A stretch of DNA of 64,000 nucleotides from UPXZ01 sp047973025 (GTDB lineage Bacteria > Bacteroidota > Bacteroidia > Bacteroidales > Paludibacteraceae): positions 1 to 64,000 of the forward strand of contig JBKEBE010000012.1 of assembly GCA_047973025.1 (NCBI GenBank). The letters run 5' to 3'. The notes below the pieces were generated by a model that was given only the letters and a program-made list of their open reading frames with translations, did no database searches and had not been told where the DNA came from. Shown piece after piece: positions 1 to 8,139 of the stretch. Both the position numbers and the translations under genes were made by a program. How positions within the stretch are numbered: position 1 is the stretch's first letter; each line of letters opens with the position of its first letter.

Positions 1-336
1 AAAATATGTGACGAACAACCCCTACACTTGCCCCATTCCACCAATTTATGGCAAGATACGGGCTTTTTAGGGCATCTGCCAAAAAACGTGAATGTAATTA
101 TGCCGGTAAAGAAACCCAAAGGAAAAGAACTGACAGCGGAACAAAAAAAGCGGAACAAAGAAATATCTTCTTTCAGAGTCATCGTAGAACACGCTATCGG
201 AGGTGTAAAACGATGTCGGATAGTGAAAGACAGGTATAGATGCCATAAGTTATTTTTTGAAGATACTGTGATGGTACTTGCCTGCGGGCTACACAATTTC
301 AGAATTACAATGAATACTAACGCTTTAGTAATCTAA
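1..336 (+). mobile_element. IS5-family-like transposase, C-terminal fragment (partial at window edge)
   Basis: The reading frame is open from base 1 and ends at 336, so only about the last 111 residues of a DDE transposase are visible. The segment VEHAIGGVKR (Glu codon at 187) is followed by RYRCHK and ACGLHNFR. This is the usual C-terminal block of IS5/IS427-like (DDE_4) transposases and contains the catalytic Glu. The 5' end and left inverted repeat lie outside the window, so whether the element is complete cannot be judged. It ends about 200 bp before nrfH. I could not identify a right terminal inverted repeat. Confidence 0.75.
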
Positions 337-431
337 ATGATATAATGTCTATTGAAATAGAATTTATAAGTTTTTTAATCTTTACGATTCTCGTTTTATT
401 GTTAAGAATCCTTCCAAATAGAAGACAGGTG

Positions 432-463
432 TTGTAAAACATAGTTTACAATACTTCTTTTTT
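432..463 (+). terminator. Weak hairpin after the transposase
   Basis: TTGTAAA (432-438) and TTTACAA (445-451) form a 7-bp stem with a 6-nt loop, followed by TACTTCTTTTTT. It could end transposase transcription before nrfH. The stem is AT-rich, so the call is weak. Confidence 0.3.
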
Positions 464-476
464 GAAATTAAATTTC

Positions 477-484
477 TATTTTTG
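477..484 (+). promoter_or_regulatory. Candidate -7 element for nrfHA
   Basis: TATTTTTG fits the Bacteroidetes TAnnTTTG element, about 55 bp upstream of the nrfH ATG. No TTTG lies at the expected 19-21 bp further upstream, so support is partial. Confidence 0.35.
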
Positions 485-540
485 TCAACGTCTAAAGAAT
501 CTTAAAAAGATTTAACAATTTGAATACTCCCTCAAAGATT

Positions 541-1134
541 ATGAAGCTAAATCAAATCATAGACAAAATTTTACCCACCCGTGGCCGGAAGATATTTGCC
601 GTGATTACATTGGGTGTGATATGCGGTTTGGGCTTCTTTACCGTATATGCTTCGCGGGCTTGGAGCTACGCTTCAGACAATCCGGAAACTTGCGTAAACT
701 GTCATATTATGGGTCCCTACTACGCTACTTGGAAGCATAGCTCACATAGTAGAAATACGACATGTAACGATTGCCATGTTCCTCACGACAATATTTTTCG
801 TGAATATTATTTTCACGCCAAAGACGGTTTGCGTCATGCTACCGTGTTCACGCTTGGCAACGAACCACAAGCGCCTCAAGCCATTCCCGAAAGTCAAGCG
901 GTAATTATGGAAAATTGTATCCGGTGTCATACCCAATTGAATACCGAATTTGTAAAAACCGGAACGCAAACTTTCAAGATGATAGAAGAAAATAAAGGAA
1001 TGGCGTGTTGGGACTGTCATCGGGATATCCCCCACGGTGGTAAAAACAGCTTGTCTTCAACACCCAACGCGCTTGTTCCGTATCCGACATCGGAAGTCCC
1101 CGCTTGGTTAAAAAAAGTCATGACAAAAAAATGA
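541..1134 (+). CDS. nrfH: Cytochrome c nitrite reductase small subunit NrfH
   Basis: Tetrahaem membrane-anchored quinol dehydrogenase of the NapC/NirT family. It passes electrons from menaquinol to NrfA during ammonification of nitrite in the periplasm. From the ATG at 541 the product is 197 aa. It has one N-terminal membrane anchor (about 17-37) and four haem motifs: CVNCH (51-55), CNDCH (75-79), CIRCH (126-130) and CWDCH (156-160). The first is followed by Ile-Met, matching the CxxCHxM arrangement in which Met ligates haem 1 in NrfH. A TTG at 520 in the same frame would add 7 residues, but the ATG gives the usual Lys-rich start. nrfA follows 56 bp downstream, giving the standard nrfHA order. 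Confidence 0.95.
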   Translation: MKLNQIIDKILPTRGRKIFAVITLGVICGLGFFTVYASRAWSYASDNPETCVNCHIMGPYYATWKHSSHSRNTTCNDCHVPHDNIFREYYFHAKDGLRHATVFTLGNEPQAPQAIPESQAVIMENCIRCHTQLNTEFVKTGTQTFKMIEENKGMACWDCHRDIPHGGKNSLSSTPNALVPYPTSEVPAWLKKVMTKK

Positions 1135-1190
1135 TTCAATAATTAATTACACACAATAAAAAACAAGTAAATCATTCAACCAACATATTT

Positions 1191-2678
1191 ATGGAAAAGA
1201 AATTAAAATCTTGGCAAGGGTGGGGGCTATTTATTGTAGCGATGCTCGTTGTTTTTGGACTTGGGATGTTAGCTTCGTCTATACTGAACCGCAGAGCCGA
1301 AATAGCAAGTGTATTTAACAATAAAAAGACCGAAATCAAAGGAATTGAAAGCCGGAACGAAGTTTTCGCCGAAAATTATCCACGCGAATATCAAACATGG
1401 TTGCAGACTGCCGATACCACTTTTCAGAGTAAACATAACGGCAGTCAGGCTGTTGATGTACTGGCAGAACGTCCGAACATGGTAATTTTATGGGCGGGTT
1501 ATGCGTTCGCGAAAGATTACTCGACACCGCGCGGACATATGCACGCTGTTGAAGATGTCGTTCATACATTGCGTACAGGCGCGCCAATGACCGACAAAGA
1601 TGGACCTCAACCGGCTACCTGTTGGACCTGTAAAAGCCCCGATGTACCCCGTATGATGGCGGAACTTGGTGTCGATAGTTTTTATCATCGGAAGTGGGGC
1701 GCTTTCGGATCCGAAATTGTTAATCCGATAGGTTGCGCGGACTGTCACGAACCCGAAAACATGAATCTTCACATCAGTCGTCCGGCTCTTATCGAAGCAT
1801 TTGAGCGTCAGGGTAAGGACATTACGAAAGCGACCCATCAGGAAATGCGTTCGTTGGTTTGCGCGCAGTGCCACGTAGAATACTATTTCAAAGGCGAAGG
1901 CAAATACCTGACTTTTCCGTGGGATAATGGCATGACAGCGGAAGCTATGGAAAAATACTACGATGAGGCGCAATTCTCTGATTATACACACGCTTTGAGT
2001 AAAACGCCAATCATAAAAGCACAACATCCGGATTATGAGATAGCTCAAATGGGTATTCACGGACAACGTGGTGTGTCTTGTGCCGATTGCCACATGCCGT
2101 ATAAAAGCGAAGGCGGTGTGAAATTTAGCGACCACCATATTCAAAGCCCATTGGCAAAAATGGATCGCACCTGCTTGGTTTGCCATCGCGAGAGTGAAGA
2201 AACCTTACGCCAGAATGTGTATGAACGTCAGGAAAAAGTTTTTGAAGCCCGTAATCGCTTGGAAAATGAATTAGCAAAAGCACATATAGAAGCTAAATTC
2301 GCGTGGGAAAAAGGAGCTACCGAATCGCAAATGAAACCGGTACTCGATTTGATTCGTCAGGCGCAATGGCGTTGGGATTTTGGTGTCGCGTCACACGGAG
2401 CTTCCTTTCATGCGCCTCAGGAAATACAACGCATTCTCGGACACGGATTGGATAGAGCTTTGCAGGCACGATTAGCAAATACGAAAGTACTTGCCAAATT
2501 AGGCTTTACCGGCGATGTTCCCATGCCTGACATATCCACCAAAGCCAAAGCACAACGCTACATCGGATTGGACATGGATGCCGAACGTCAAGCCAAAGAT
2601 AAATTCATGAAAGAAATCGTTCCGCAATGGTTGCAAAAAGCAAAGGCGGAAGGGAAGATTATTGCTAAAAAGAGTTGA
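1191..2678 (+). CDS. nrfA: Ammonia-forming cytochrome c nitrite reductase NrfA
   Basis: Pentahaem periplasmic enzyme reducing nitrite to ammonium with six electrons, working with NrfH. The 495-aa product starts with a membrane or signal segment (about 12-32). The catalytic haem motif is CWTCK (144-148), the lysine-ligated haem diagnostic of NrfA. Four CxxCH sites follow: CADCH 182-186, CAQCH 224-228, CADCH 297-301 and CLVCH 328-332. Likely active-site residues are R114 (STPRG), Y231 (just after CAQCH) and H279 (KAQHPDY), by correspondence with characterised NrfA. A terminator hairpin lies 30 bp after the stop, so nrfHA is probably transcribed as a two-gene unit. Confidence 0.97.
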   Translation: MEKKLKSWQGWGLFIVAMLVVFGLGMLASSILNRRAEIASVFNNKKTEIKGIESRNEVFAENYPREYQTWLQTADTTFQSKHNGSQAVDVLAERPNMVILWAGYAFAKDYSTPRGHMHAVEDVVHTLRTGAPMTDKDGPQPATCWTCKSPDVPRMMAELGVDSFYHRKWGAFGSEIVNPIGCADCHEPENMNLHISRPALIEAFERQGKDITKATHQEMRSLVCAQCHVEYYFKGEGKYLTFPWDNGMTAEAMEKYYDEAQFSDYTHALSKTPIIKAQHPDYEIAQMGIHGQRGVSCADCHMPYKSEGGVKFSDHHIQSPLAKMDRTCLVCHRESEETLRQNVYERQEKVFEARNRLENELAKAHIEAKFAWEKGATESQMKPVLDLIRQAQWRWDFGVASHGASFHAPQEIQRILGHGLDRALQARLANTKVLAKLGFTGDVPMPDISTKAKAQRYIGLDMDAERQAKDKFMKEIVPQWLQKAKAEGKIIAKKS

Positions 2679-2700
2679 GATTAATTTGTAAATTATAAAA

Positions 2701-2731
2701 TTGAACCTTCAGCCAAAGTGTTGTAACTTTG
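2701..2731 (+). promoter_or_regulatory. Candidate promoter for resB inside the nrfA terminator
   Basis: TTG (2701-2703), a 20-bp spacer and TAACTTTG (2724-2731) fit the Bacteroidetes promoter pattern (only TTG, not TTTG, at the upstream box). The -7 element overlaps the loop and right arm of the nrfA hairpin. Predicted initiation near 2735 would leave out the left arm. Confidence 0.45.
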
Positions 2732-2743
2732 GCTGAATTTTTA
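2708..2743 (+). terminator. Rho-independent terminator after nrfA
   Basis: TTCAGCCAAAG (2708-2718) and CTTTGGCTGAA (2727-2737) form a perfect 11-bp stem with an 8-nt loop, followed by TTTTTA. It separates nrfHA from resB. Confidence 0.65.
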
Positions 2744-2769
2744 ATATTAACGGCGTTTTTTAAGAAATT

Positions 2770-3996
2770 ATGTGGAAACAACCTTGGGGATATAAAGAAG
2801 GATTCGCAATCGGAGCCGGATTGGTCTTTACAGGAATTTTATTGCAACTAAGCGTAGGAGCGTTGGATGCCGGTTTTTTACAATTTCCTTTCAATATTTT
2901 TACCGGTGTAATCTACATTTTAGGTTTAATAATTCTTCACATTCTTTCCGCGAAAAATAAAGTCATTCGATGGCTTGGAAGCATGGAAGCAAGCATTACG
3001 TCCATTGCCGTATTTTTGGCGTTGGTCATCGTGATGGGATTGACACGCCAATCCGCTGCACCCGACAATACAGGTTTATTGGGTCTTTTAGGGTTTAAGA
3101 ATATGCTTTCATCGTGGGCGTTCGCGCTTACATTTGTATATATGGTAACCGTTTTGGGTTTGGTAATATTGCGCAGATTAAAGCAGTTTCGTTGGAAAAA
3201 AGACATACCGTTTGTCTTGAATCATGTCGGATTGTTCGTTACATTGGTTGCCGCCGTGTTAGGCAGTGCGGATATGCACCGTTGGCAAATGGTGGTAAAC
3301 AAAGAAGCTCCCGAATGGCGTGCTACGGACGAAAACGGTAAAATGATGGAAATGGATTTGGCTATCGAGTTAAATGAATTTACCATAGACGAATATCAGC
3401 CAAAATTGATGCTGATAGATAATGAGAGCGGAAAAACGTTGCCCGAGAAGCAGCCGGTTACGCTCCCGGTAGAAAATGAACAGATTACGGGGACATTGCT
3501 CGATTGGAAAATCAGCGTTCGTAAAACACTTGAAAATTCCGCGCCGGTCGTAGGAAAAGACAGTGTCCGGTTTGTAGAGTTCCATTCCGAAGGAGCTGCC
3601 GCGTCCGTTTATGTAATCGCCGAAAACGTAAAAGATAACCTGAAAAAATCGGGTTGGGTAAGTTGTGGTAGCTATCTTTTTCCATACCACGCCTTGAAAC
3701 TAAATGATGATGTCAGTTTGGTAATGCCCGACAGAGAGCCGAAACGCTATGCTTCTGACGTAACTCTATACACCAAAGACGGAAAAAATACGCAAGCTGT
3801 TATTGAAGTCAATAAACCGTTGAAAATCAACGGATGGAAAATTTATCAGATTAGCTACGACGAGCGGATGGGCAAATGGAGCAACGTAAGCAAGTTTGAA
3901 TTAGTCAAAGACCCTTGGATCGGATTAGTGTACGTCGGAATCGCCATGATGATTTGCGGAGCACTCGGGTTGTTTATTTTGGGTAAAACCGAATAG
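2770..3996 (+). CDS. ResB-like cytochrome c biogenesis protein
   Basis: Membrane protein of the ResB/Ccs1 (System II) family, which with CcsA delivers and attaches haem to periplasmic c-type cytochromes such as NrfH and NrfA. The 408-aa product has hydrophobic segments near 15-35, 42-60, 75-93, 112-133 and 152-166. A long periplasmic region (about 170-380) includes the typical ResB segment INGWKIYQISYDE, and a final helix lies near 385-404. Position directly behind nrfHA is the usual context in Bacteroidales. The expected partner CcsA/ResC, a multi-helix protein with the WWD haem-handling motif, does not follow: lolA is next. Confidence 0.85.
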   Translation: MWKQPWGYKEGFAIGAGLVFTGILLQLSVGALDAGFLQFPFNIFTGVIYILGLIILHILSAKNKVIRWLGSMEASITSIAVFLALVIVMGLTRQSAAPDNTGLLGLLGFKNMLSSWAFALTFVYMVTVLGLVILRRLKQFRWKKDIPFVLNHVGLFVTLVAAVLGSADMHRWQMVVNKEAPEWRATDENGKMMEMDLAIELNEFTIDEYQPKLMLIDNESGKTLPEKQPVTLPVENEQITGTLLDWKISVRKTLENSAPVVGKDSVRFVEFHSEGAAASVYVIAENVKDNLKKSGWVSCGSYLFPYHALKLNDDVSLVMPDREPKRYASDVTLYTKDGKNTQAVIEVNKPLKINGWKIYQISYDERMGKWSNVSKFELVKDPWIGLVYVGIAMMICGALGLFILGKTE

Positions 3997-4084
3997 CAAA
4001 TATTGAATTTCGAGACCTGTCTTTTATCCTGAGAATTTGGCACACAAGTTGCAATTTAACCGAAAAGCAATTTAAAAATTAACA

Positions 4085-4726
4085 ATGAAGAAAGCCATAT
4101 TTTACCTTAGCGTCTTATTGATTACTCTGGCGACAGTATTCGGTGCAAATGCCCAAAAGTCGGCATCCGACGTGATGAACGGCATGGTTAACGTGCTTAA
4201 AACTAATTCTATCCAAACAAATTTCGGATTAATCGTAAAAGAATCCGGCTCGTCCGATTTGCACAAAATAGGTGGAACTTTCCTGATGCAGGGAGCCAAA
4301 TTTACATTCAAATCGAATGAAATGGATGTTTATTTTGATGGAAAAACACAATGGGCGTATATGCCTGCCGTAAATGAAGTTTCCATTACCGCGCCTACGG
4401 AGCAGGAACTGGCGCAGACTAATCCTTTGGTGTTGATACAGGCGTATAATGCTAAATCTACCGCAAAATTTATTCGAAACAACAGTGCGAAGAATGCCTA
4501 CACGGTAGAATTGAATCCGAAAGATAAAGCATCCGATATTCGCAAAATACAAGTTGTAGTCAGTAAAACCACTTACTATCCGATGTCTATTCAGCTTGTG
4601 GATAAAAAAGGGATGATAAGTACGTTGGCACTGGCTCAGTTTAAGACAGGCGTAAAAACGGATGCCAATACATTTGTCTTCAACAGTTCCATTTATAAGG
4701 ATATAGAAATAAATGATTTGAGATAA
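4085..4726 (+). CDS. lolA: LolA-like outer-membrane lipoprotein carrier
   Basis: Periplasmic chaperone that ferries lipoproteins from the LolCDE complex to the outer membrane. The 213-aa product has a signal peptide (about 1-23, cleavage after ANA). The LolA-type body contains strands such as GGTFLMQGAKFTF and DVYFDGKTQWAYMPAVNEV, and the C-terminus ends in the typical VFN...YKDIEINDLR. Length fits the family. It starts 88 bp after resB with no promoter motif seen between them, so it may be cotranscribed with resB. A hairpin follows the stop. Confidence 0.85.
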   Translation: MKKAIFYLSVLLITLATVFGANAQKSASDVMNGMVNVLKTNSIQTNFGLIVKESGSSDLHKIGGTFLMQGAKFTFKSNEMDVYFDGKTQWAYMPAVNEVSITAPTEQELAQTNPLVLIQAYNAKSTAKFIRNNSAKNAYTVELNPKDKASDIRKIQVVVSKTTYYPMSIQLVDKKGMISTLALAQFKTGVKTDANTFVFNSSIYKDIEINDLR

Positions 4727-4748
4727 CCGCTAAAAAACAGTAATTTTG
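4717..4748 (+). promoter_or_regulatory. Promoter for trxB
   Basis: TTTG (4717-4720), a 20-bp spacer and TAATTTTG (4741-4748) match the Bacteroidetes promoter consensus at both elements. The upstream element lies in the last codons of lolA. The predicted start near 4752 falls in the left arm of the lolA terminator hairpin. Confidence 0.6.
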
Positions 4749-4749
4749 T

Positions 4750-4787
4750 ACATTGTTTTTGAAAAGTCAAGAACAATGTTTTTTTTG
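4750..4787 (+). terminator. Terminator after lolA
   Basis: ACATTGTT (4750-4757) pairs with AACAATGT (4772-4779), followed by a run of T. Transcripts from the overlapping trxB promoter would start inside the left arm and so largely escape it. Confidence 0.6.
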
Positions 4788-4849
4788 TTTGGTAAGTTGC
4801 TGTTTTATAACGATTTCCAAAATAATTGCGAAAAGTAAATTGTAAATAA

Positions 4850-5800
4850 ATGAAAGATATGAACGAAAAAGTAAGATGTTTGATCATCGGTTCCGGACCT
4901 GCGGGTTATACTGCCGCTATCTATGCTTCGAGAGCTAATTTGTCGCCGGTTTTATACGAAGGGATGCAACCCGGGGGACAACTAACGACCACTACCGAAG
5001 TGGAAAATTTTCCGGGTTATCCGGAAGGGAAAACCGGACCCGAAATCATGGAAGACCTGAAAAAACAAGCCGAGAGATTTGGCGCGGATATTCGCTACGG
5101 CATGGCTACTGCAGTTGATTTTTCCAACACACCACACAAGGTAACGATAGACGGAGAAAAAGTAATCGAAGCTGAAACGGTAATTATTTCTACCGGTGCT
5201 GAAGCCAAATATTTAGGTATTCCGGATGAAACCAAGTATTCCGGTTCCGGAGTTTCCGCCTGTGCGACCTGCGACGGATTTTTCTATCGAAATCGTAAAG
5301 TAGCGGTTGTCGGTGGGGGAGATACGGCGGCGGAAGAAGCCATTTACCTTTCCAATATTGCCGAAAAAGTGTATCTGATAGTCCGCAAAGACCACATGCG
5401 TGCGTCCAAGATTATGCAAGACCGTGTTTTGGAGAATAAGAAGATCGATGTGCTTTTTGAACACGAAACCGAAGGTTTGTTTGGAGACAAGGTAGTGGAA
5501 GGTGCCAATCTCGTAAAACGTCGCGGTAAAGCCGACGAGGAAAAAGTGCGGATTGAAATTGACGGATTCTTCTTGGCAATCGGTCATAGACCCAATTCGG
5601 ATATCTTTAAGCCGTATTTGGAAACAGATGAAGTGGGCTATATCAAGGTTGTACCCGGTACTCCACGAACAGATATCCCCGGTGTATTCGCCGCGGGCGA
5701 TGTGGCTGACCCACACTACCGTCAAGCAGTTACTGCGGCCGGAACCGGTTGTATGGCGGCTATCGAATCTGAAAGATATCTGTCCGAAAAAGGATTGTAG
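4850..5800 (+). CDS. trxB: Thioredoxin-disulfide reductase
   Basis: Cytosolic FAD enzyme that uses NADPH to reduce thioredoxin. The 316-aa length is typical of low-molecular-weight TrxB. Visible in order: FAD Rossmann motif GSGPAG (14-19), redox-active pair C138/C141 in CATCDG, NADPH motif GGGDTA (155-160), and the C-terminal FAD block PGVFAAGDVAD. An in-frame ATG at 4859 could also serve as start, with a difference of three residues. The gene has its own promoter overlapping the end of lolA and a strong terminator after it. Confidence 0.96.
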   Translation: MKDMNEKVRCLIIGSGPAGYTAAIYASRANLSPVLYEGMQPGGQLTTTTEVENFPGYPEGKTGPEIMEDLKKQAERFGADIRYGMATAVDFSNTPHKVTIDGEKVIEAETVIISTGAEAKYLGIPDETKYSGSGVSACATCDGFFYRNRKVAVVGGGDTAAEEAIYLSNIAEKVYLIVRKDHMRASKIMQDRVLENKKIDVLFEHETEGLFGDKVVEGANLVKRRGKADEEKVRIEIDGFFLAIGHRPNSDIFKPYLETDEVGYIKVVPGTPRTDIPGVFAAGDVADPHYRQAVTAAGTGCMAAIESERYLSEKGL

Positions 5801-5867
5801 ACGCGATTTTTGAATTTAGACGGACTTTACCTGTTCGGCTTATTTGAAAAGAAGCATTAGTTTATCA

Positions 5868-5905
5868 AACAGTAGCAAGAGAGTATGCTTGTTACTGTTT
5901 TTTTT
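5868..5905 (+). terminator. Rho-independent terminator after trxB
   Basis: AACAGTAGCAAG (5868-5879) pairs with CTTGTTACTGTT (5888-5899) through one G-U pair, followed by a run of eight T. Confidence 0.75.
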
Positions 5906-6033
5906 GTAACCCCTGATTTTTGTAGCACTTTGACTTTGCATTGCCCCGAGGTATTTTTCGTACTAAGAATTCCGGATACTATACTTGTCAAAGTAGTTCT
6001 ATTCATTGTCCAATCTTATTAGAGTCTTATGAT

Positions 6034-6909
6034 TTACTTTTCATTCATCAACGTCTGTTTCGCCTTAGCCAGTTGTTCGGCAGATTCCGGACCGGGGTAC
6101 CGAAGATCCAATTGTTTGAAATGGTCAACGATAATTTCGCCAATCGCCACACGTGTGAAATATTTCTTATCTGCCGGTACTACATACCATGGAGCATAGT
6201 CGGTAGATGTCTTTTCCAGCATCTCTTCGTAGGCTTTGTCGTATTCTTCCCATTGCGCGCGAGCTTCTAAATCCGAAGAACTAAATTTCCAATTTTTATC
6301 TTCTTGATTGAGCCGATCGAGAAACCGTTGTTTTTGTTCTTCTTTCGAAACATTCAAATAAATTTTGATAATGCGGCATCCATTCTGGAAGAGGTGTTTT
6401 TCGAAATTATTAATCTGCTCGTATCGGTTGTTCCAGAATGTTTTATCCGCTTTTTCAGGCGCGTTGATTTCGGGTAGTTTTTCATTCAATAGGAACTGTG
6501 GGTTAACTTTTGTAGCCAGCACATTTTCATAATGCGAGCGATTGAAAATCCCGATAGCACCTCGCTCCGGTAGATCCCTGAAATGGCGCCAAAGGTAGTT
6601 GTGATCCAATTCTTCACGGGAAGGAGTCTTGTAACTGTGTACACGGCAACTCTGCGGATTCAGTCCGGACATCACGTGTTTTATGGCACTGTCTTTTCCT
6701 GCTGCGTCTCGCGCTTGCAATACGATGAGCATGGAATAGCGGTCGTCCGCCCAGAATTTTTCTTGAAATTCGGCTAATTCAACAATGTTGCGCGCAAGCT
6801 CTTCCTTTCCTTGTTTTTTATTCAGTCCACCGCAGTAGCCCGGGTCATAATCTTTCAAATTGACTTTGCCGCCTTGTTTTACCAAAAATTTTTCGATATC
6901 AAGTACCAT
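6034..6909 (-). CDS. PPK2-family polyphosphate:nucleotide phosphotransferase
   Basis: Transfers phosphate between polyphosphate and nucleotides. The 291-aa product is a single PPK2 domain of the P-loop kinase fold with an N-terminal extension (about 1-50). Walker A is ARDAAGKDS (66-74). The lid-side block NPQSCRVHSYKTP follows, then Walker B GAIGIFNRSHYE (117-128) and a C-terminal stretch with YAPWYVVPADKK. The length and N-terminal segment resemble the group often annotated as class III-like PPK2, but nucleotide preference (AMP or ADP) cannot be read from sequence. It is convergent with trxB. A separate PPK1 lies at 51956-54055. Confidence 0.9.
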   Translation of the reverse strand: MVLDIEKFLVKQGGKVNLKDYDPGYCGGLNKKQGKEELARNIVELAEFQEKFWADDRYSMLIVLQARDAAGKDSAIKHVMSGLNPQSCRVHSYKTPSREELDHNYLWRHFRDLPERGAIGIFNRSHYENVLATKVNPQFLLNEKLPEINAPEKADKTFWNNRYEQINNFEKHLFQNGCRIIKIYLNVSKEEQKQRFLDRLNQEDKNWKFSSSDLEARAQWEEYDKAYEEMLEKTSTDYAPWYVVPADKKYFTRVAIGEIIVDHFKQLDLRYPGPESAEQLAKAKQTLMNEK

Positions 6910-7053
6910 AATAATTAGTGTAAAATTTGAATATTATTTTAACGTTCCTAACGCTTTAAAAGTTTACTGTATGATATAATCAGGAATGAACGAACCAGCT
7001 ATGTATAGACCAAAAATTCTCTTTGAAATTTTTCAAAAAAAACTACGAAAGAA

Positions 7054-8106
7054 TTAATTCTTAACTTTTATCATCCAAACGTCTGAAGACGTGTAACTCC
7101 CAAAGATTCCAATGCCGTTTTTGATGTTGGAATGAATCTGAACCGGTTCCGTGAATGGATTATCTTCGACAGAATTTGCTGCGGCATACGATTTTGAATA
7201 TAAATAGTAATCCGAAGATATGGATTGAAGGTAAATGTGGTATTCTGCTCGGGTTACGTCAATGAAGGAATATCCATACGCATCATCATATCCTGTATAG
7301 TCTCTATTTAAGTAATCTGAAAAAGTCAAATTATATTCTTTGCCGTTGATGAAATCATCGGAGAAAGTGTCGAAACTATACTCGCTACTTGATGAGTCAT
7401 CAAACCATCCATTAGTGTTGTTTGTCTGATTTCCAAAAATTATATCGTCAAAATGAGTGAGGTATACTTCATTCAGTAGGTATTCTTCCACATCAATAGT
7501 ACCTCCTCCGTATGTTGGTTGTTTTGTACTATAACTTCTCTTGAGAACAACAAATCGGTAGTAATCTTTTTGCTCGCCGTTGTCTTTAAACTTAATTTTA
7601 AAGTAAATTTTTTTCCGAGTAGTTTCTCCAACCGTATCGTAAGTGAGATTATTTTCTTGGTCATAAACCGTGTAATAATCATAATATTTTTCAATGCTTG
7701 TCGTCGTATCAACCTGTATAATTGAAGGCTTTCCCGGAATCTCAGCCGTGGAAAATACGGTGGTATATCCATTTGATTTTACGTCAATTTTTATTTGTTC
7801 ACCAACAGCCGGTTTATAGTTCGATTGATAATAACCATTTCCTAACGCGATAAGTTTGCCTTTCTCGATTCCATTAACAGAAAAACTAAATTCGGCATTA
7901 TCAACTGATTTAAAAGAATTGTAGTAGTTATCATCATCATACAGAAAGAATTTTGACAAGCTTACATGAGCTTTGATTGTAGAATCAGGAGTTATAAAAC
8001 TGCTGACAACGAGTAGCGGATCTGTTATTTCTTCCTTGAAATCAATCGTTTTTTCACAGCTTAATAACATGAATCCCGTAAGCAGCGTATAGATTATTTT
8101 TTTCAT
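7054..8106 (-). CDS. DUF4249 lipoprotein paired with a TonB receptor
   Basis: The 350-aa product has a lipoprotein signal (LLSC, Cys17). The mature part is rich in Tyr, Asp and Ser and resembles DUF4249 proteins: LVVSSFITPDSTIKAHVSLSK near the N-terminus and a C-terminal ENPFTEPVQIHSNIKNGIGIFG. DUF4249 proteins are regularly encoded just downstream of a TonB-dependent receptor and are thought to be surface lipoproteins working with it, in the manner of SusD. Here the gene starts 33 bp after the receptor stop, in the same direction, so one operon is likely. Substrate is unknown. Confidence 0.8.
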   Translation of the reverse strand: MKKIIYTLLTGFMLLSCEKTIDFKEEITDPLLVVSSFITPDSTIKAHVSLSKFFLYDDDNYYNSFKSVDNAEFSFSVNGIEKGKLIALGNGYYQSNYKPAVGEQIKIDVKSNGYTTVFSTAEIPGKPSIIQVDTTTSIEKYYDYYTVYDQENNLTYDTVGETTRKKIYFKIKFKDNGEQKDYYRFVVLKRSYSTKQPTYGGGTIDVEEYLLNEVYLTHFDDIIFGNQTNNTNGWFDDSSSSEYSFDTFSDDFINGKEYNLTFSDYLNRDYTGYDDAYGYSFIDVTRAEYHIYLQSISSDYYLYSKSYAAANSVEDNPFTEPVQIHSNIKNGIGIFGSYTSSDVWMIKVKN

Positions 8107-8139
8107 GCCTGAGTTTGTTTAAATTTGTTGGTTCTTCGA

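Noticed and set aside
1488..2186. 232-codon frame on the minus strand
   Set aside because: Lies fully antisense to nrfA, whose haem motifs and length are unambiguous; no homology or promoter.
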